From contig NZ_CP088020.1 of the NCBI RefSeq assembly GCF_021049245.1, positions 1,866,001-1,930,000 on the forward strand: DNA of 64,000 nucleotides. The letters run 5' to 3'. Below are positions 1 through 9,777 of the stretch, piece by piece. Within the stretch, counting starts at the first letter, position 1, and every line of letters starts with the position of its first letter. The DNA comes from Radiobacillus kanasensis (GTDB lineage Bacteria > Bacillota > Bacilli > Bacillales > Amphibacillaceae). The translations under genes and the position numbers were made by a program. The notes under the pieces were generated by a model that saw nothing but the letters and a program-made list of their open reading frames with translations, searched no databases and was not told the origin of the DNA.

Positions 1-65
1 ATTCTTAACACAAGTAGGCAGACATATGAATACCATATCCTAGCTCAGTAATGGGGGGATTGGTT

Positions 66-2024
66 ATGGATGTTTTTGTCCAGTTGTTTGAATGGCAAAA
101 CATGATCATACTGCTAATTGGTATGTTAATCGGGATTATCGTCGGAGCTTTACCTGGTTTGACTCCAACAATGGGAGTAGCGTTGATGATTCCATTTACA
201 TTTACCTTGGGACCAACTCAAGGATTAATTATATTAGGAAGTATATTTTGTGGAAGTGTATACGGTGGATCCATTCCTGCGATTTTATTTAATGTTCCTG
301 GTGCACCAGCTTCCGTAGCAACTACCTTTGACGGCTATCCCATGACGAAAAATGGTCAAGCACGAAAAGCATTAGAAATATCGACGATTTCTTCTGTTGT
401 GGGTGGCTTATTTGGGATGTTGCTTTTATTTTTCTTTGCACCAGTATTTGCAAATTTTTCTCTTGAATTTGGTCCTGCTGAAAACCTTTGGATTGCTTTG
501 TTTGGATTAACTGTTATCGCAGCCATATCTGATGGGTCTGTCACCAAAAATCTAATTGGTGGATGTATCGGTATTTTGTTAGCTTGTGTCGGCATTCATA
601 CGATTACAGGTACACCTCGTTTTTCGTTTGGAATGGAAAGCTTCGTAGGTGGATTTAATATTGTTGCTGTTCTGATTGGGTTGTTTGCCTTTCCCCAAGC
701 TTTAAATATCTTACAGGAACTGAAGTATTCTAAAGATCAAGCGAATAAAGGTTATACGTTTCAAGGTTCTTCTATAAAATCATCCTTCAAAACGATTTTT
801 ACAAAGCCAAAATCACTGATTATAGGAAGTGGACTTGGAACGTTTGTTGGGATGATACCAGGAGCAGGTGGGAATATAGCGTCAATCCTTGCTTACAATG
901 AAACAAAACGTTTCTCAAAGAATAAAGCTTCCTTTGGAAAAGGGGATCCACGTGGGATTATAACATCAGAGAGTGCGAATAATGGCATGATTGGCGGGGC
1001 TCTAATTCCGCTTCTAACCTTAGGAATTCCTGGTTCGCCTACAGCTGCAATATTCTTAGGTGGATTGTTGATTCATGGTATTTGGCCAGGGAGAAGCTTA
1101 TTTGTGGATCACGCTGATACAGCAAATCTGTTTATGCTTAGTATGATTGTGGCTCAGTTTGCATTACTTATTATAGGCTTACTACTTGTTAAGTATTTCG
1201 TTAAACTTTCTTATATTCCGTCTTATATTATGGCTCCGGTTATAGTTTCGTTTTCCATCATTGGGGCTTATACGATGCAGAACAGTGTTTTTGATGTATA
1301 TACCGTTGTTGCGATTGGTTTCATTATGTTTTTATTGCAGAAAGCGAAGTTCTCCGCTGCACCAATTGCATTAGGGTTTATTTTAGGTCCTATTGCAGAG
1401 GAGGGCTTGCTCCAAGGGATACAAGTTGGTCAAGCGCAAGGTGCTGCTTGGTCTTACTTCTTTTCCGGTGGGTGGAACATTGGACTATCCCTTTTAGTAG
1501 CCATTACGATCCTTGCTTCCATCTTCCAGGCGTGGAAACAAAGAAAGCCGAAGTCAGAACGAACCAGTATTCGACATGTACGTTTCTTATCCGGACCAGC
1601 AGTTATTTGGTTAGGTATTATTTTCCTGTTAGCAGGTGGCTTCTATTGGATGACCGGCCTCCCGCCACAACAAAAATGGTTTCCAATATGTGCAATGGGA
1701 ATATTGATCCTACTGGCGATTATTGAATATGGGAAAGCTCTTATTCAGCCAGATGCTCGTATGTCTTGGAAATGGAACAATAGAGCGGTATATGGGTTAA
1801 TCGCAATCGTTTGTATCGTTTCAGTAGCTCTAGCTTGGATTGGATTCTATACTCAAGTATTCTTATTACTTGCTTCGGTTGCTACTTTTACGAAATGGAA
1901 AAAGTGGATCGATGTGAGTTGGTTCAGGGTGCTATCTGTTTCCGTAATTTTCACAGCGGTTATGTACGTAGTTTTCACCGTTATTGTAAAAGTACCGTTA
2001 CCATATGCAGTTTCACTCTTTTAA
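66..2024 (+). CDS. Tripartite tricarboxylate transporter permease, TctA fused to a TctB-like domain
   Basis: Membrane subunit of a TTT-family carboxylate uptake system, expected to import citrate-like acids with a TctC binding lipoprotein. The first ~500 residues are a many-helix TctA domain with GLTPTMG near residue 30 and a second copy of the glycine-rich motif (GMIPGAGGN) in the middle. The last ~150 residues add about four more hydrophobic segments, the size and position of the small TctB subunit, so this looks like a natural TctA-TctB fusion (a plain TctA is about 500 residues). An in-frame ATG exists at 51, but the G-run at 53-58 is a good ribosome site for the ATG at 66. The substrate cannot be told from sequence. 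Confidence 0.9.
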   Translation: MDVFVQLFEWQNMIILLIGMLIGIIVGALPGLTPTMGVALMIPFTFTLGPTQGLIILGSIFCGSVYGGSIPAILFNVPGAPASVATTFDGYPMTKNGQARKALEISTISSVVGGLFGMLLLFFFAPVFANFSLEFGPAENLWIALFGLTVIAAISDGSVTKNLIGGCIGILLACVGIHTITGTPRFSFGMESFVGGFNIVAVLIGLFAFPQALNILQELKYSKDQANKGYTFQGSSIKSSFKTIFTKPKSLIIGSGLGTFVGMIPGAGGNIASILAYNETKRFSKNKASFGKGDPRGIITSESANNGMIGGALIPLLTLGIPGSPTAAIFLGGLLIHGIWPGRSLFVDHADTANLFMLSMIVAQFALLIIGLLLVKYFVKLSYIPSYIMAPVIVSFSIIGAYTMQNSVFDVYTVVAIGFIMFLLQKAKFSAAPIALGFILGPIAEEGLLQGIQVGQAQGAAWSYFFSGGWNIGLSLLVAITILASIFQAWKQRKPKSERTSIRHVRFLSGPAVIWLGIIFLLAGGFYWMTGLPPQQKWFPICAMGILILLAIIEYGKALIQPDARMSWKWNNRAVYGLIAIVCIVSVALAWIGFYTQVFLLLASVATFTKWKKWIDVSWFRVLSVSVIFTAVMYVVFTVIVKVPLPYAVSLF

Positions 2025-2031
2025 TCAGAAC

Positions 2032-2061
2032 AAAAGGAAAGGGGCATCCCCTTTCCTTTTT
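2032..2061. terminator. Bidirectional terminator between convergent TctA and TctC genes
   Basis: A perfect 13-bp stem (2032-2044 with 2048-2060) around a 3-nt loop has A-runs on the left and T-runs on the right, so it can stop transcription from both sides. It sits in the 39-nt gap between the two stop codons. Confidence 0.9.
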
Positions 2062-2063
2062 CG

Positions 2064-3032
2064 TTATTCTGGGATATCAATGGTTTCCAAAAGTGCTTTG
2101 TAATTCTCCTGCCGCTTTTTCATATCCTCAATCGCTTCGTCTCGATTCATTATTAACATATCAGCACCTGCTTTTTCCATGTCAGCTAAGAACTCTTCAT
2201 CCTCCATAATTTTGAGAAAAGCTTCTTCTAGTTTTGCTATGATTTCCGGTGGTGTTCCTTTAACGGCCGCAATCCCCCGATCTGTGCTCATAATGACAGA
2301 TGGGTAGCCAAGCTCCTTAAAGGTTGGAAGATCTGGCATGAAAGAATGTCGCTCCTCTGTACCAATAGCTAGAGCGGTTACGTCATCTCCTAATCGATAG
2401 ATATCGGAAAGATTTCCTGCGACTGCATCAATATGTCCACCCAGAAGTGCCGCAATCGCATCAGATGACCCTTGGTAAGGAACGGCTTCCACTTGAATGC
2501 CTGCCGCTTGCTCTAACAGTAAGGTTGCCAAGTGCTGCCCAACATATTTACCCGGATTTCCGATCGTCACAGAGTTTGGCGACTCTTTTGCTTTTGCAAT
2601 CAAATCCTCAAGGGTTTGAATATCACTATCTCCTTTAACAGCAAAAACCGTTGGATCTCCACCCCAATTAATCAGAGGTTCAAAAGTATCCAACTGGAAC
2701 GTCGTGTCACTTACCAATGGTTGTGTAATGATGTGAGGGAGATTATAAGCAGCCAAGGTGTATCCATCTTTTTTAACGGTTGAGAATTCGTTCCAGCCAA
2801 CTTGACCGCCACCTCCTGGTTTATTGACAATGACCAATTCTTGCCCCAGATACTTTTCGGCATGTTTCGCAATGATCCTAGCCTGTGTATCTGTGGCAGC
2901 TCCTGGTGAAAAGGCAACAATCATTTGTATCGACTTCTCCGGAAAATCTTCTGAAGAGGAAGTCTGTTTGGAACAGCCTACCAATCCGAATAAGAACGCG
3001 AGAACGATAAAACCCATCACGTACTTTTTCAT
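2064..3032 (-). CDS. TctC/Bug family substrate-binding lipoprotein
   Basis: Extracytoplasmic binding protein that would deliver a carboxylate to the TctA-type permease encoded convergently next door. The mature part shows the Bug/TctC pattern: VAFSPGAATDTQAR near the start and NKPGGGGQVGWNE about 40 residues later. The N-terminus is a lipoprotein signal ending in the lipobox LVGC. The frame is open further upstream, but the ATG at 3032 starts directly with the signal peptide and follows a purine-rich ribosome site, so it is preferred. About 322 residues, normal for the family. The convergent layout is unusual, since TctCBA genes are normally one operon. Confidence 0.9.
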   Translation of the reverse strand: MKKYVMGFIVLAFLFGLVGCSKQTSSSEDFPEKSIQMIVAFSPGAATDTQARIIAKHAEKYLGQELVIVNKPGGGGQVGWNEFSTVKKDGYTLAAYNLPHIITQPLVSDTTFQLDTFEPLINWGGDPTVFAVKGDSDIQTLEDLIAKAKESPNSVTIGNPGKYVGQHLATLLLEQAAGIQVEAVPYQGSSDAIAALLGGHIDAVAGNLSDIYRLGDDVTALAIGTEERHSFMPDLPTFKELGYPSVIMSTDRGIAAVKGTPPEIIAKLEEAFLKIMEDEEFLADMEKAGADMLIMNRDEAIEDMKKRQENYKALLETIDIPE

Positions 3033-3121
3033 TTCATTCCTACCCCTTTCGATATTCGTCATAAAAGAGGGTATGCAGCGAGTGCTCCGTTTAAATGTTG
3101 TCCTTCCAATTCGGCTTGTAC

Positions 3122-3736
3122 TTACGTTTTTAATTTTGTAAAGAAGGAGCGAAGCCAATGAAATGTACGCTTCTCTGTATGAATATCATCTACTACCTTG
3201 GTGGAAATCCATTGGCAGATTAATGCTTGTACAACTATTTCCCATGCGATAATGGATCCTGTTAAAACGAAGACAGAACCGTTAAATAGCAAGAGTGGTT
3301 TTCCAGGAGGTATTTCTCGATACTTCGTCACGATTAAAGCGAGTACACCCATACCTCCATTCGATACATTCTGCTTTAACAGCATACCAATTCCGTTTCC
3401 CAGAATAATGGCTCCGATTAATAAGTCGACCCAAACGTTGAAGGGAGATTCTATCACACTACAAATATGTACACTAATGGACGTTATCGTAATCGCGTAC
3501 ATCGTACCGATTGCACTTGCATTTCCTAACCAGTAAATAGCTACTACAAGTAAAGAAAAATTAACAATCCATAAGGCGAAACTGAGAGGTATATTAAACC
3601 AATAATTCATAAGGACCGCAATCCCTGCCGACCCTCCAGATGGAATAGAGTGAGGAAACAGAAATACAGCCATCGCTAATCCCTGTAATAATCCACCAGC
3701 TGTTACATATCCATATCTCTGCGCGAAATCAGACAT
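3122..3736 (-). CDS. YitT family membrane protein (short form)
   Basis: Integral membrane protein of the YitT/DUF161 family, of unknown function. It has about five hydrophobic segments and the family glycine-rich stretch (IPSGGSAGIAVLMNY) after the first helix, plus the SNGGMGVLAL repeat of it later. It stops at 204 residues and lacks the C-terminal soluble DUF2179 domain of full-length YitT proteins. No good Shine-Dalgarno lies before ATG 3736; the start overlaps the stop of a small upstream frame (ATGTCTGA), so translational coupling is possible. Confidence 0.8.
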   Translation of the reverse strand: MSDFAQRYGYVTAGGLLQGLAMAVFLFPHSIPSGGSAGIAVLMNYWFNIPLSFALWIVNFSLLVVAIYWLGNASAIGTMYAITITSISVHICSVIESPFNVWVDLLIGAIILGNGIGMLLKQNVSNGGMGVLALIVTKYREIPPGKPLLLFNGSVFVLTGSIIAWEIVVQALICQWISTKVVDDIHTEKRTFHWLRSFFTKLKT

Positions 3737-3935
3737 AATCGTAAACTACTTTTTTTCTTATGATAAATGGAATCATCGGTTTCACCCCATACTTAAAATC
3801 AAATAGTTTGTCCTTTTCCAAGTGTATTAGAACAAGCTCTGTTTCATTACTAATGGGATCAATTGTTTGGACGCAAAAATAATGTAAAAACATCTTGACA
3901 GGGGAAAGCTCATAAATCATAATGATGTCTAACAA
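3729..3935 (-). CDS. Small uncharacterised ORF upstream of the YitT gene
   Basis: A 68-codon frame ending inside the YitT start by an 8-nt overlap. I do not recognise the product. The annotated start has no convincing ribosome site and the 5' part is crossed by the divergent promoter of the proline T-box, so an internal start (ATG 3893) is equally possible. The overlap with the YitT start is the main argument for translation. It could be spurious. Confidence 0.25.
   Translation of the reverse strand: MLDIIMIYELSPVKMFLHYFCVQTIDPISNETELVLIHLEKDKLFDFKYGVKPMIPFIIRKKVVYDYV
3895..3923 (+). promoter_or_regulatory. Sigma-A promoter of the proBA T-box transcript
   Basis: A perfect -35 TTGACA (3895-3900), 17-bp spacer and -10 CATAAT (3918-3923) lie just before the conserved 5' part of the T-box leader. 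Predicted transcription start is about 3930. Confidence 0.75.
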
Positions 3936-3946
3936 TTCAAAATTCT

Positions 3947-4199
3947 TAGTGATGACAAGGACCAGTAAGAGGAGTTCACGTAAAAGAGAGTAAAACCCAC
4001 CGGCTGAAAGGTTTTACATACGCCCTGAGCCTCTGAACCTATCCTTTGAACTGTTGAGCTCAAAACTCAACCGTAAACCAACGTTAACGGTAGGAGCGGA
4101 TATGAATACGTATATTCATATCAACGAAGGTGGTACCGCGGATCTAACTCTTTCCGTCCTTTAGCACAAAACGTGCGAAGGATGGAAAGAGTTTTTATT
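3947..4199 (+). promoter_or_regulatory. T-box leader, tRNA-Pro responsive, upstream of proBA
   Basis: The leader starts with the usual AGTGATGACAAGGACCAGTA stretch. The T-box AAGGTGGTACCGCGG is at 4127-4141. The terminator stem is 4146-4161 with 4178-4193, followed by a T-run. In the Stem I 3' side the pattern TGAA-CCT-ATCC places CCT (proline) at 4038-4040 as the specifier codon, matching the proline genes downstream. Uncharged tRNA-Pro should favour the antiterminator and switch on proBA. Confidence 0.92.
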
Positions 4200-4219
4200 T
4201 GGTTAAGGGAGTTGGAGGT

Positions 4220-5344
4220 ATGGAAAAACAACGAATCGTTATTAAAATAGGAAGCAGCTCCTTATCAGGGGAACAAGGTGGATTGAGTGTAGCGAAATTA
4301 GAGCACTATGTAGCTGCGATTGCGGGATTAAGAGAAGCGGGGCATGAAGTAATACTTGTCTCTTCAGGAGCGGTTGCCGCAGGGTTTCGCTCACTTGGTT
4401 ATCCTAGTCGTCCGGTTACGATTGAAGGAAAACAAGCAGCAGCAGCTGTTGGGCAAGGCTTGCTGATTCAAGCTTATACAACCGCCTTCCATCAGTATCA
4501 AATCGTCTCTGCACAACTTCTGTTAACGAGAGATTCTTTTGCTCATAAACGTCAATACAGCAACGTATTTACAACATTATCGGAATTAATGAAGCGTTCT
4601 GTTTTGCCAATCATTAATGAAAATGATTCCGTGTCGATTGATGAGCTAACCTTCGGAGATAATGATATGCTTTCCGCCCTTGTTAGTGGACTGATGAATG
4701 CGGATCACCTTTTCTTGCTGACAGATATTGATGGTATTTATCCAGCCGATCCACGAACAAACTCTAAGGTCCAACGTTACGAGTATTTACAAACGATTTC
4801 TGATGACCTTATCCAATCGATGGATCATCATGTTGGAAGTAAAGTTGGCACTGGGGGAATGAAATCTAAACTTCTTGCAGCCAAAACAGCAATATCCCTA
4901 GGGGTACAGGTCTTTGTAGGGAATGGCGACAACACGTACGACTTTCAGGACATTTTGGCAGGGAATGGGTGTGGAACCTATATGGGGGTACAAAAGGAAC
5001 AAGGTGTCCGAAAACCGAAGCAATGGATTGCCTTTCATTCGGTTATTCAAGGTTGTTTAATCATTGATACCGGGGCAGAAAGAGCCATATCTATGGAAGG
5101 GAAAAGCTTACTACCGGCCGGCATACAAGAGATAGAAGGACATTTTATGGCTGGAGATGTAGTCGAAGTACGTAATATCGATAACGAGATTATAGCAAAA
5201 GGTCAAGTCAGTTATTCGTCAAAAGAATTACAGGCAATAAAAGGTTTACGTAGTAAAGATGCCATGACTCAGACGAATCATTCCAAAGCGGAGGTTATTC
5301 ATCGTGATCAGATGGTGGTATTACGAAAGGAGGGGCTAGTATGA
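4220..5344 (+). CDS. proB: Glutamate 5-kinase
   Basis: First enzyme of proline synthesis: phosphorylates glutamate to gamma-glutamyl phosphate in the cytoplasm. An amino-acid kinase domain starts directly after the N-terminus (KIGSSSL), with NENDSVS and the FGDND segment in the middle and GTGGMKSK near residue 217. The last ~100 residues form a PUA domain, as in the B. subtilis enzyme. The frame opens earlier at a TTG (4199), but ATG 4220 begins at the conserved N-terminus and has AAGGGAG about 8 nt before it. The stop overlaps proA by 4 nt (ATGA), so the two are coupled. In salt-tolerant bacilli proline is also an osmolyte; here the visible control is the T-box. Confidence 0.95.
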   Translation: MEKQRIVIKIGSSSLSGEQGGLSVAKLEHYVAAIAGLREAGHEVILVSSGAVAAGFRSLGYPSRPVTIEGKQAAAAVGQGLLIQAYTTAFHQYQIVSAQLLLTRDSFAHKRQYSNVFTTLSELMKRSVLPIINENDSVSIDELTFGDNDMLSALVSGLMNADHLFLLTDIDGIYPADPRTNSKVQRYEYLQTISDDLIQSMDHHVGSKVGTGGMKSKLLAAKTAISLGVQVFVGNGDNTYDFQDILAGNGCGTYMGVQKEQGVRKPKQWIAFHSVIQGCLIIDTGAERAISMEGKSLLPAGIQEIEGHFMAGDVVEVRNIDNEIIAKGQVSYSSKELQAIKGLRSKDAMTQTNHSKAEVIHRDQMVVLRKEGLV

Positions 5345-6588
5345 ATGAATTAATACAAAAAGCTAGTCAAGTAAGGGAGGCAAGTCAACAACTCAACGAG
5401 GCATCGACTGTTCAAAAAAATGAAGCACTTTCTTTCATTGCATCACAAATACGACAGGAAGTAGCTTACATTTTAGAAGAAAACCAAAAGGATATTGAAA
5501 ATGCTAGAAAGGAAGGAATACACGAATCTATTATCGATCGAATTGCCCTTTCGGATCAGCGTCTAGAAGATATTGCGAAGGCAGTTGAACAGCTTGTTGA
5601 ACTGGATGATCCGATTGGAACTATTATAGAAAGCTGGGAACGTCCGAATGGGTTAAGGATTGAAAAGCGATCGGTTCCTATTGGGGTCATCGGTATGATT
5701 TATGAGGCAAGGCCAAATGTGACGGTCGATGCAGCAAGCCTCTGTCTAAAAACTGGAAATGCCGTTTTGTTAAGAGGAAGTCGTTCTGCTATTCATTCCA
5801 ACACTGCTCTCGTGCATGTGATGAAAAAAGCATTGGAGAAATCATCTTTACCAGTAGCGTCTATAGAGCTACTAGAAGATACGAGTAGAGAATTAGCATC
5901 TCAAATGTTTCGCTTGACTGATTATATCGATGTGTTAATACCTAGAGGTGGCAAGCAACTAATCAAGACGGTAGTGGAGCAGTCTTCTGTTCCTGTGCTA
6001 GAAACTGGTGCGGGAAACTGTCATATTTTTGTAGATGAAAGTGCAGATGTTAAGATGGCAATCGACATTATAATAAATGCGAAAACCCAACGACCATCTG
6101 TTTGTAATGCCTTAGAAACGGTCCTAATCCATGAGAATTGGGCGAAAGAACATCTCATTGAGCTAGTCCAGCAGCTTCAATCAAGAGAGGTGGAAGTGCG
6201 AGCAGATGAAAAAGTACGCCGTATAACTCCGCAGGTTGTCGCTGCCACGGAAGAGGATTGGGAAACCGAATTTTTGGATCTGATTTTAGCCGTGAAAGTT
6301 GTGACAGATATCGAGGAAGCTATCACCCATATCAATACGTATAGTACAAAGCATTCAGAAGCTATAATCACAAACGATCATCACAATGTGAGTCGGTTTT
6401 TCGCAGCTGTTGATGCGGCTGCTTTGTACCATAATGCATCCACTCGCTTTACCGATGGTTTTGAGTTTGGCTTTGGTGCGGAAATAGGGATTAGTACGCA
6501 GAAATTACATGCGCGTGGTCCTATGGGGTTAGCAGCACTGACGTCTTCGAAATATACAATTCATGGAACGGGTCAGATCAAACAGTAA
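5341..6588 (+). CDS. proA: Glutamate-5-semialdehyde dehydrogenase (gamma-glutamyl phosphate reductase)
   Basis: Second proline enzyme: NADPH reduction of gamma-glutamyl phosphate to glutamate semialdehyde, probably in complex with ProB. Aldehyde dehydrogenase fold of 415 residues, normal length. The catalytic cysteine is Cys255 in [22 protein letters not shown] and PRGGKQL are family signatures. Overlaps proB by 4 nt and shares its T-box leader. No proC is present in this window, and no clear terminator follows proA. Confidence 0.96.
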   Translation: MNELIQKASQVREASQQLNEASTVQKNEALSFIASQIRQEVAYILEENQKDIENARKEGIHESIIDRIALSDQRLEDIAKAVEQLVELDDPIGTIIESWERPNGLRIEKRSVPIGVIGMIYEARPNVTVDAASLCLKTGNAVLLRGSRSAIHSNTALVHVMKKALEKSSLPVASIELLEDTSRELASQMFRLTDYIDVLIPRGGKQLIKTVVEQSSVPVLETGAGNCHIFVDESADVKMAIDIIINAKTQRPSVCNALETVLIHENWAKEHLIELVQQLQSREVEVRADEKVRRITPQVVAATEEDWETEFLDLILAVKVVTDIEEAITHINTYSTKHSEAIITNDHHNVSRFFAAVDAAALYHNASTRFTDGFEFGFGAEIGISTQKLHARGPMGLAALTSSKYTIHGTGQIKQ

Positions 6589-6699
6589 AAAATAATCGAA
6601 TAGGATGAGAGATTGTCCCTTATTATGGTAAAATAAGGAGCGGAAACACAGATGCATTGTCAAATTAATCATTAATAGAGAAGGTAAGGAGTTTTCAAG

Positions 6700-7626
6700 A
6701 TGGAAAAAGTACTCGTATTTGGACACAAAAACCCGGATACTGACACAATTTGTTCAGCTATTGCGTATGCAGACTTAAAAAACGAATTAGGTATCCAAGC
6801 AGAAGCGGTTCGTCTAGGAGAAGTAAGTGGGGAAACACAATATGCCCTTGACTATTTCAAGGTAGAAGCACCTAGATTGGTAGAGCGTGTTTCCGATGAA
6901 GCGAAAAACGTGATTTTAGTAGACCATAATGAAAAACAGCAAAGTGCAGACGATATTGACCAAGTCAAAGTATTAGAGGTAATTGATCACCATCGTATCG
7001 CAAATTTTGAGACAAGTGATCCATTGTATTACCGTGCAGAACCAGTTGGCTGTACAGCTACCATTTTAAACAAGCTTTATAAAGAAAACGGTGTAACGAT
7101 TAAAGAAGACATTGCTGGATTATTACTGTCCGCCATTGTTTCCGATTCTTTATTATTTAAATCTCCAACATGCACAGATGAAGACGTTCAAGCGGCGAAA
7201 GAACTTGCAGCAATTGCAAAAGTAGATGCGGATAGCTACGGATTAGACATGTTGAAGGCTGGGGCAGACTTAAGTGATAAAACACCAGAGCAATTAATTT
7301 CTCTAGATGCAAAAGAATTCCAAATGGGAGATAAAAAGGTGCAAATCGCTCAAGTGAACACAGTGGATACAGATGAAGTGTTATCGAATCAGAATGCTTT
7401 AGAAGCGGCGATGAACTCTACGATCCAAGATAAGGGTCTTGACCTGTTCTTACTGGTTGTTACAGATATCTTAGCCAATGATTCAGTGGGTCTTGCATTA
7501 GGAAATGAAGCAAGTGCTGTAGAAAAAGCATTTGAGGTTTCTCTAGATAACAATAAAGCATTATTAAAAGGAGTAGTCTCTAGAAAGAAACAAGTAGTCC
7601 CATTCTTAACAGATGCTTTAAAATAA
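6700..7626 (+). CDS. ppaC: Manganese-dependent inorganic pyrophosphatase
   Basis: Family II (DHH) pyrophosphatase: hydrolyses PPi to phosphate and pulls biosynthetic reactions forward. The N-terminal domain has the metal ligands in GHKNPDTDT (residues 8-16), VDHNE and the DHH triad in VIDHHRI (about residue 97). The C-terminal DHHA2 domain ends with [10 protein letters not shown], which binds substrate. 308 residues, standard length. Ribosome site AAGGTAAGGAG precedes the ATG. Monocistronic between proA and a repeat-rich gap. Confidence 0.96.
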   Translation: MEKVLVFGHKNPDTDTICSAIAYADLKNELGIQAEAVRLGEVSGETQYALDYFKVEAPRLVERVSDEAKNVILVDHNEKQQSADDIDQVKVLEVIDHHRIANFETSDPLYYRAEPVGCTATILNKLYKENGVTIKEDIAGLLLSAIVSDSLLFKSPTCTDEDVQAAKELAAIAKVDADSYGLDMLKAGADLSDKTPEQLISLDAKEFQMGDKKVQIAQVNTVDTDEVLSNQNALEAAMNSTIQDKGLDLFLLVVTDILANDSVGLALGNEASAVEKAFEVSLDNNKALLKGVVSRKKQVVPFLTDALK

Positions 7627-7633
7627 TTAGCTT

Positions 7634-7720
7634 AGAGGCTGGAAAAAAAGTGTTTTAATTGTTATAAAATCCGAACAAGATTTCAAATTTGATTAGAATT
7701 TGAATCAGTTCGGATTTTTC
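7634..7720 (+). repeat. Degenerate GAGGCTGG repeat with 10-bp terminator-like hairpin
   Basis: Starts with AGAGGCTGG followed by an A-run and GTGTTTTAA, then a hairpin with arms AAATCCGAAC (7667-7676) and GTTCGGATTT (7708-7717) and a T-rich tail. It resembles the element at 27562-27660 and its 5' end resembles the terminal repeats of the IS1182-type element at 61030-62871. It may also serve as the ppaC terminator. Confidence 0.6.
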
Positions 7721-7821
7721 TTTTTAGGGTGCTTTGGTCTAATAATATATAGACTCCGACGTAACAAATTAATAAAAGATACTACAAAACCATCGGTTTA
7801 GTGACTGCTCGGTGTATGTAC

Positions 7822-8015
7822 GATGCTGATTTCCGTTGCGGGCAATCGCGGGCACGGCCTCAGCCAGGCTGCTACATCGAATAATCATCTTTGCTGCCTT
7901 GCACCGAGGAAGCTTACTTCAAAGCGTTACTAGAAGACGCAGGTGCATCTTTCGGGGTCTTCAACTCGTGCTGCTCCCGCTGGAGTCGATTACCCTCCAC
8001 TCCAATCAACATACT
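7822..8015 (+). repeat. Intergenic repeat, copy 1 (degenerate)
   Basis: GC-richer block with the words CGCGGGCACGGCCTCAG and GGGGTCTTCAACTCGTGCTG in order. The same words occur in reverse orientation at 8291-8420. Blocks of this type are common between genes in Bacillaceae. Open frames inside it are fortuitous. The rest of the 7.7-8.67 kb gap holds no recognisable gene. Confidence 0.6.
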
Positions 8016-8290
8016 ATATAAGGTAGACAATTATTTAATGGTCCTGCGAAGAAGGTTATAGCCAGACGGGACACCTGTCCACTGTAACTTTCCACCTTGT
8101 TATAACATGTATAAGGGCATTTGTTCCTTTATTCAAGCTTAAGGAACATTTGTCTTTGCGTTTCTGTAATTATAAAGGATTGAATATCAGCGCCCTATCA
8201 AACTGTCACCTTTATAAAAATAGCGACTGAATGATCACAATCAACTTGTTTTATTTTAGCAATGCTCTACATTAGTATCGGAAAACCATA

Positions 8291-8420
8291 CCTGAGCGTA
8301 GGCAGAATACGGAGACTCCTGCGGGAACAGCACGAGGTGAAAGCCCCGCAGGAAGTGGGTTTCTTCTGAGGAGATTGAGGCCGTGCCCGCGGAAAGCGGA
8401 GTATTCTGCCGGAGCGCCGG
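8291..8420 (-). repeat. Intergenic repeat, copy 2 (inverted relative to copy 1)
   Basis: Read on the minus strand it contains CCGCGGGCACGGCCTCA, then GCGGGGCTTTCACCTCG, then TGCTGTTCCCGCAGGAGTCT, the same order as copy 1. It is better conserved than copy 1. The ends (GGCAGAATAC and GTATTCTGCC) form a short inverted repeat. Confidence 0.6.
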
Positions 8421-8675
8421 CATATAGTTATATAGTTTCACCACTTATGTCGCAGTTTATATCAATTATGAATGCAGAACCAAACCTTGAGAAGTAACTT
8501 TACTATTCCGTACTACATTCGTCTATATAGAGGTAAGTAATAGTTTTCCCAGCCGCTTTCAGAATTTCCTGGGAAAGCGCAGAAAGGGACATCGTTTGAT
8601 TTTTATCTACAGAACAAGTAAAACAGGGGACTTTAGTACACTCTAAGACCATTAAGATAGAAGGAGTGTGTCATT

Positions 8676-9641
8676 TTGACTCTTTTTCGATTAGGGTATG
8701 TTTCGATGAGTGTTCAAGTAGAGAATTGTTCACCATCTCAGACGGTAACGTGGAAAAGTTTCTCAAACATTTCAGATCGAGATGCGGCTATCGGTAAAGT
8801 CCGAAGTGTTGCACAATCAAACATTGAAAATTGTTTGCGCTTACTAAAACACAACAACGCGAATGGAATCAAATTTTTTCGGATGAGTTCTCGTATAATT
8901 CCCCTGGCAACCCATGAGGAATTAGCGGATTGGGATTATAAAGCAGAACTAACGCCATTTTTTCAAGAATTAGGGGGTTATGCGAGAAAGAAAGGCATGC
9001 GAGTGGGTTTTCATCCTGATCACTTTGTTGTGTTAAATACACCGAAGAAAGAAGTACTAAAACAATCTATTTATAATTTGGTTTATCATTACAACATGTT
9101 GGCGGCGATGGGAGAGGAGCCTGTACATAAATGTGTCCTTCATATTGGAGGTAGCTATGGAAATAAAGAAGAATCGTTAGAGCGTTTTATTGAAAATTGG
9201 GCAAAAATTTCTCCTCGTATTCAAAACACGGTTATTCTCGAAAATGATGATAAAACGTTTAATGTGGAGGATGTCTTATATCTATCCGAGAAATTAGAAG
9301 TACCACATGTTTTTGATTTACATCATCATGCGGCAAACCATAATGATTCGGATTGGACGAAGTATTGGGAAAGGATTGTAGATACGTGGAAGCATTCGCC
9401 TTCACCAGTTAAAATACACATTTCGAGCCCTAAATCTGAAAAGCAATTCCGTGCCCATGCAGACTACGTAGACTCTGAAATGTTTAGGCAGTTTATGAAA
9501 GAAGTAAGCGGGACTATCCCTCAAGTTGATTGTATGATTGAAGCGAAACAAAAAGATGCTGCTTTATTTAAATTAGTGGAGGACCTAAAAAAGGATCCAG
9601 ATATCAAGTGGCATGAAGGTGCAGTCTTTGAAACTCAATAA
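8676..9641 (+). CDS. uvsE: UV DNA damage endonuclease
   Basis: UVDE-type endonuclease that nicks 5' to UV photoproducts and starts an excision pathway independent of UvrABC. The N-terminal RLGYVSMSV, the segment IKFFRMSSRI and metal-binding residues in GFHPDHFV, HIGGSYGNKE, ENDD and DLHHH fit the TIM-barrel family. Starts at TTG 8676 with AAGGAG about 9 nt before it; the next ATG (8706) would remove the conserved first strand. 321 residues. Monocistronic. Confidence 0.93.
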   Translation: MTLFRLGYVSMSVQVENCSPSQTVTWKSFSNISDRDAAIGKVRSVAQSNIENCLRLLKHNNANGIKFFRMSSRIIPLATHEELADWDYKAELTPFFQELGGYARKKGMRVGFHPDHFVVLNTPKKEVLKQSIYNLVYHYNMLAAMGEEPVHKCVLHIGGSYGNKEESLERFIENWAKISPRIQNTVILENDDKTFNVEDVLYLSEKLEVPHVFDLHHHAANHNDSDWTKYWERIVDTWKHSPSPVKIHISSPKSEKQFRAHADYVDSEMFRQFMKEVSGTIPQVDCMIEAKQKDAALFKLVEDLKKDPDIKWHEGAVFETQ

Positions 9642-9777
9642 ATTAATCAAACGTTTGTTTAAATTTTATAAAAGATAATTGTTTCCCCTATCATAAGCAC
9701 GATGGTTGTATTTAGAAGGACTCGTTGATATGATATGTACGATTTAGAAGAAACTTAAAAAAGGTTGGTTGATAAAC

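Noticed and set aside
8115..8155. GTTCCTT/AAGGAAC hairpin with GAACATTTGT resembling half a LexA site
   Set aside because: No GAAC-N4-GTTC core and no gene start nearby.
7836..8444. Frames of about 60 codons inside the GC-rich intergenic repeats
   Set aside because: They follow repeat sequence, lack ribosome sites and change between copies.
8545..8576. TTTCCCAG/CTGGGAAA hairpin upstream of uvsE
   Set aside because: An 8-bp stem with a 16-nt loop and no T-run; alternative pairings are equally good, so no function can be assigned.
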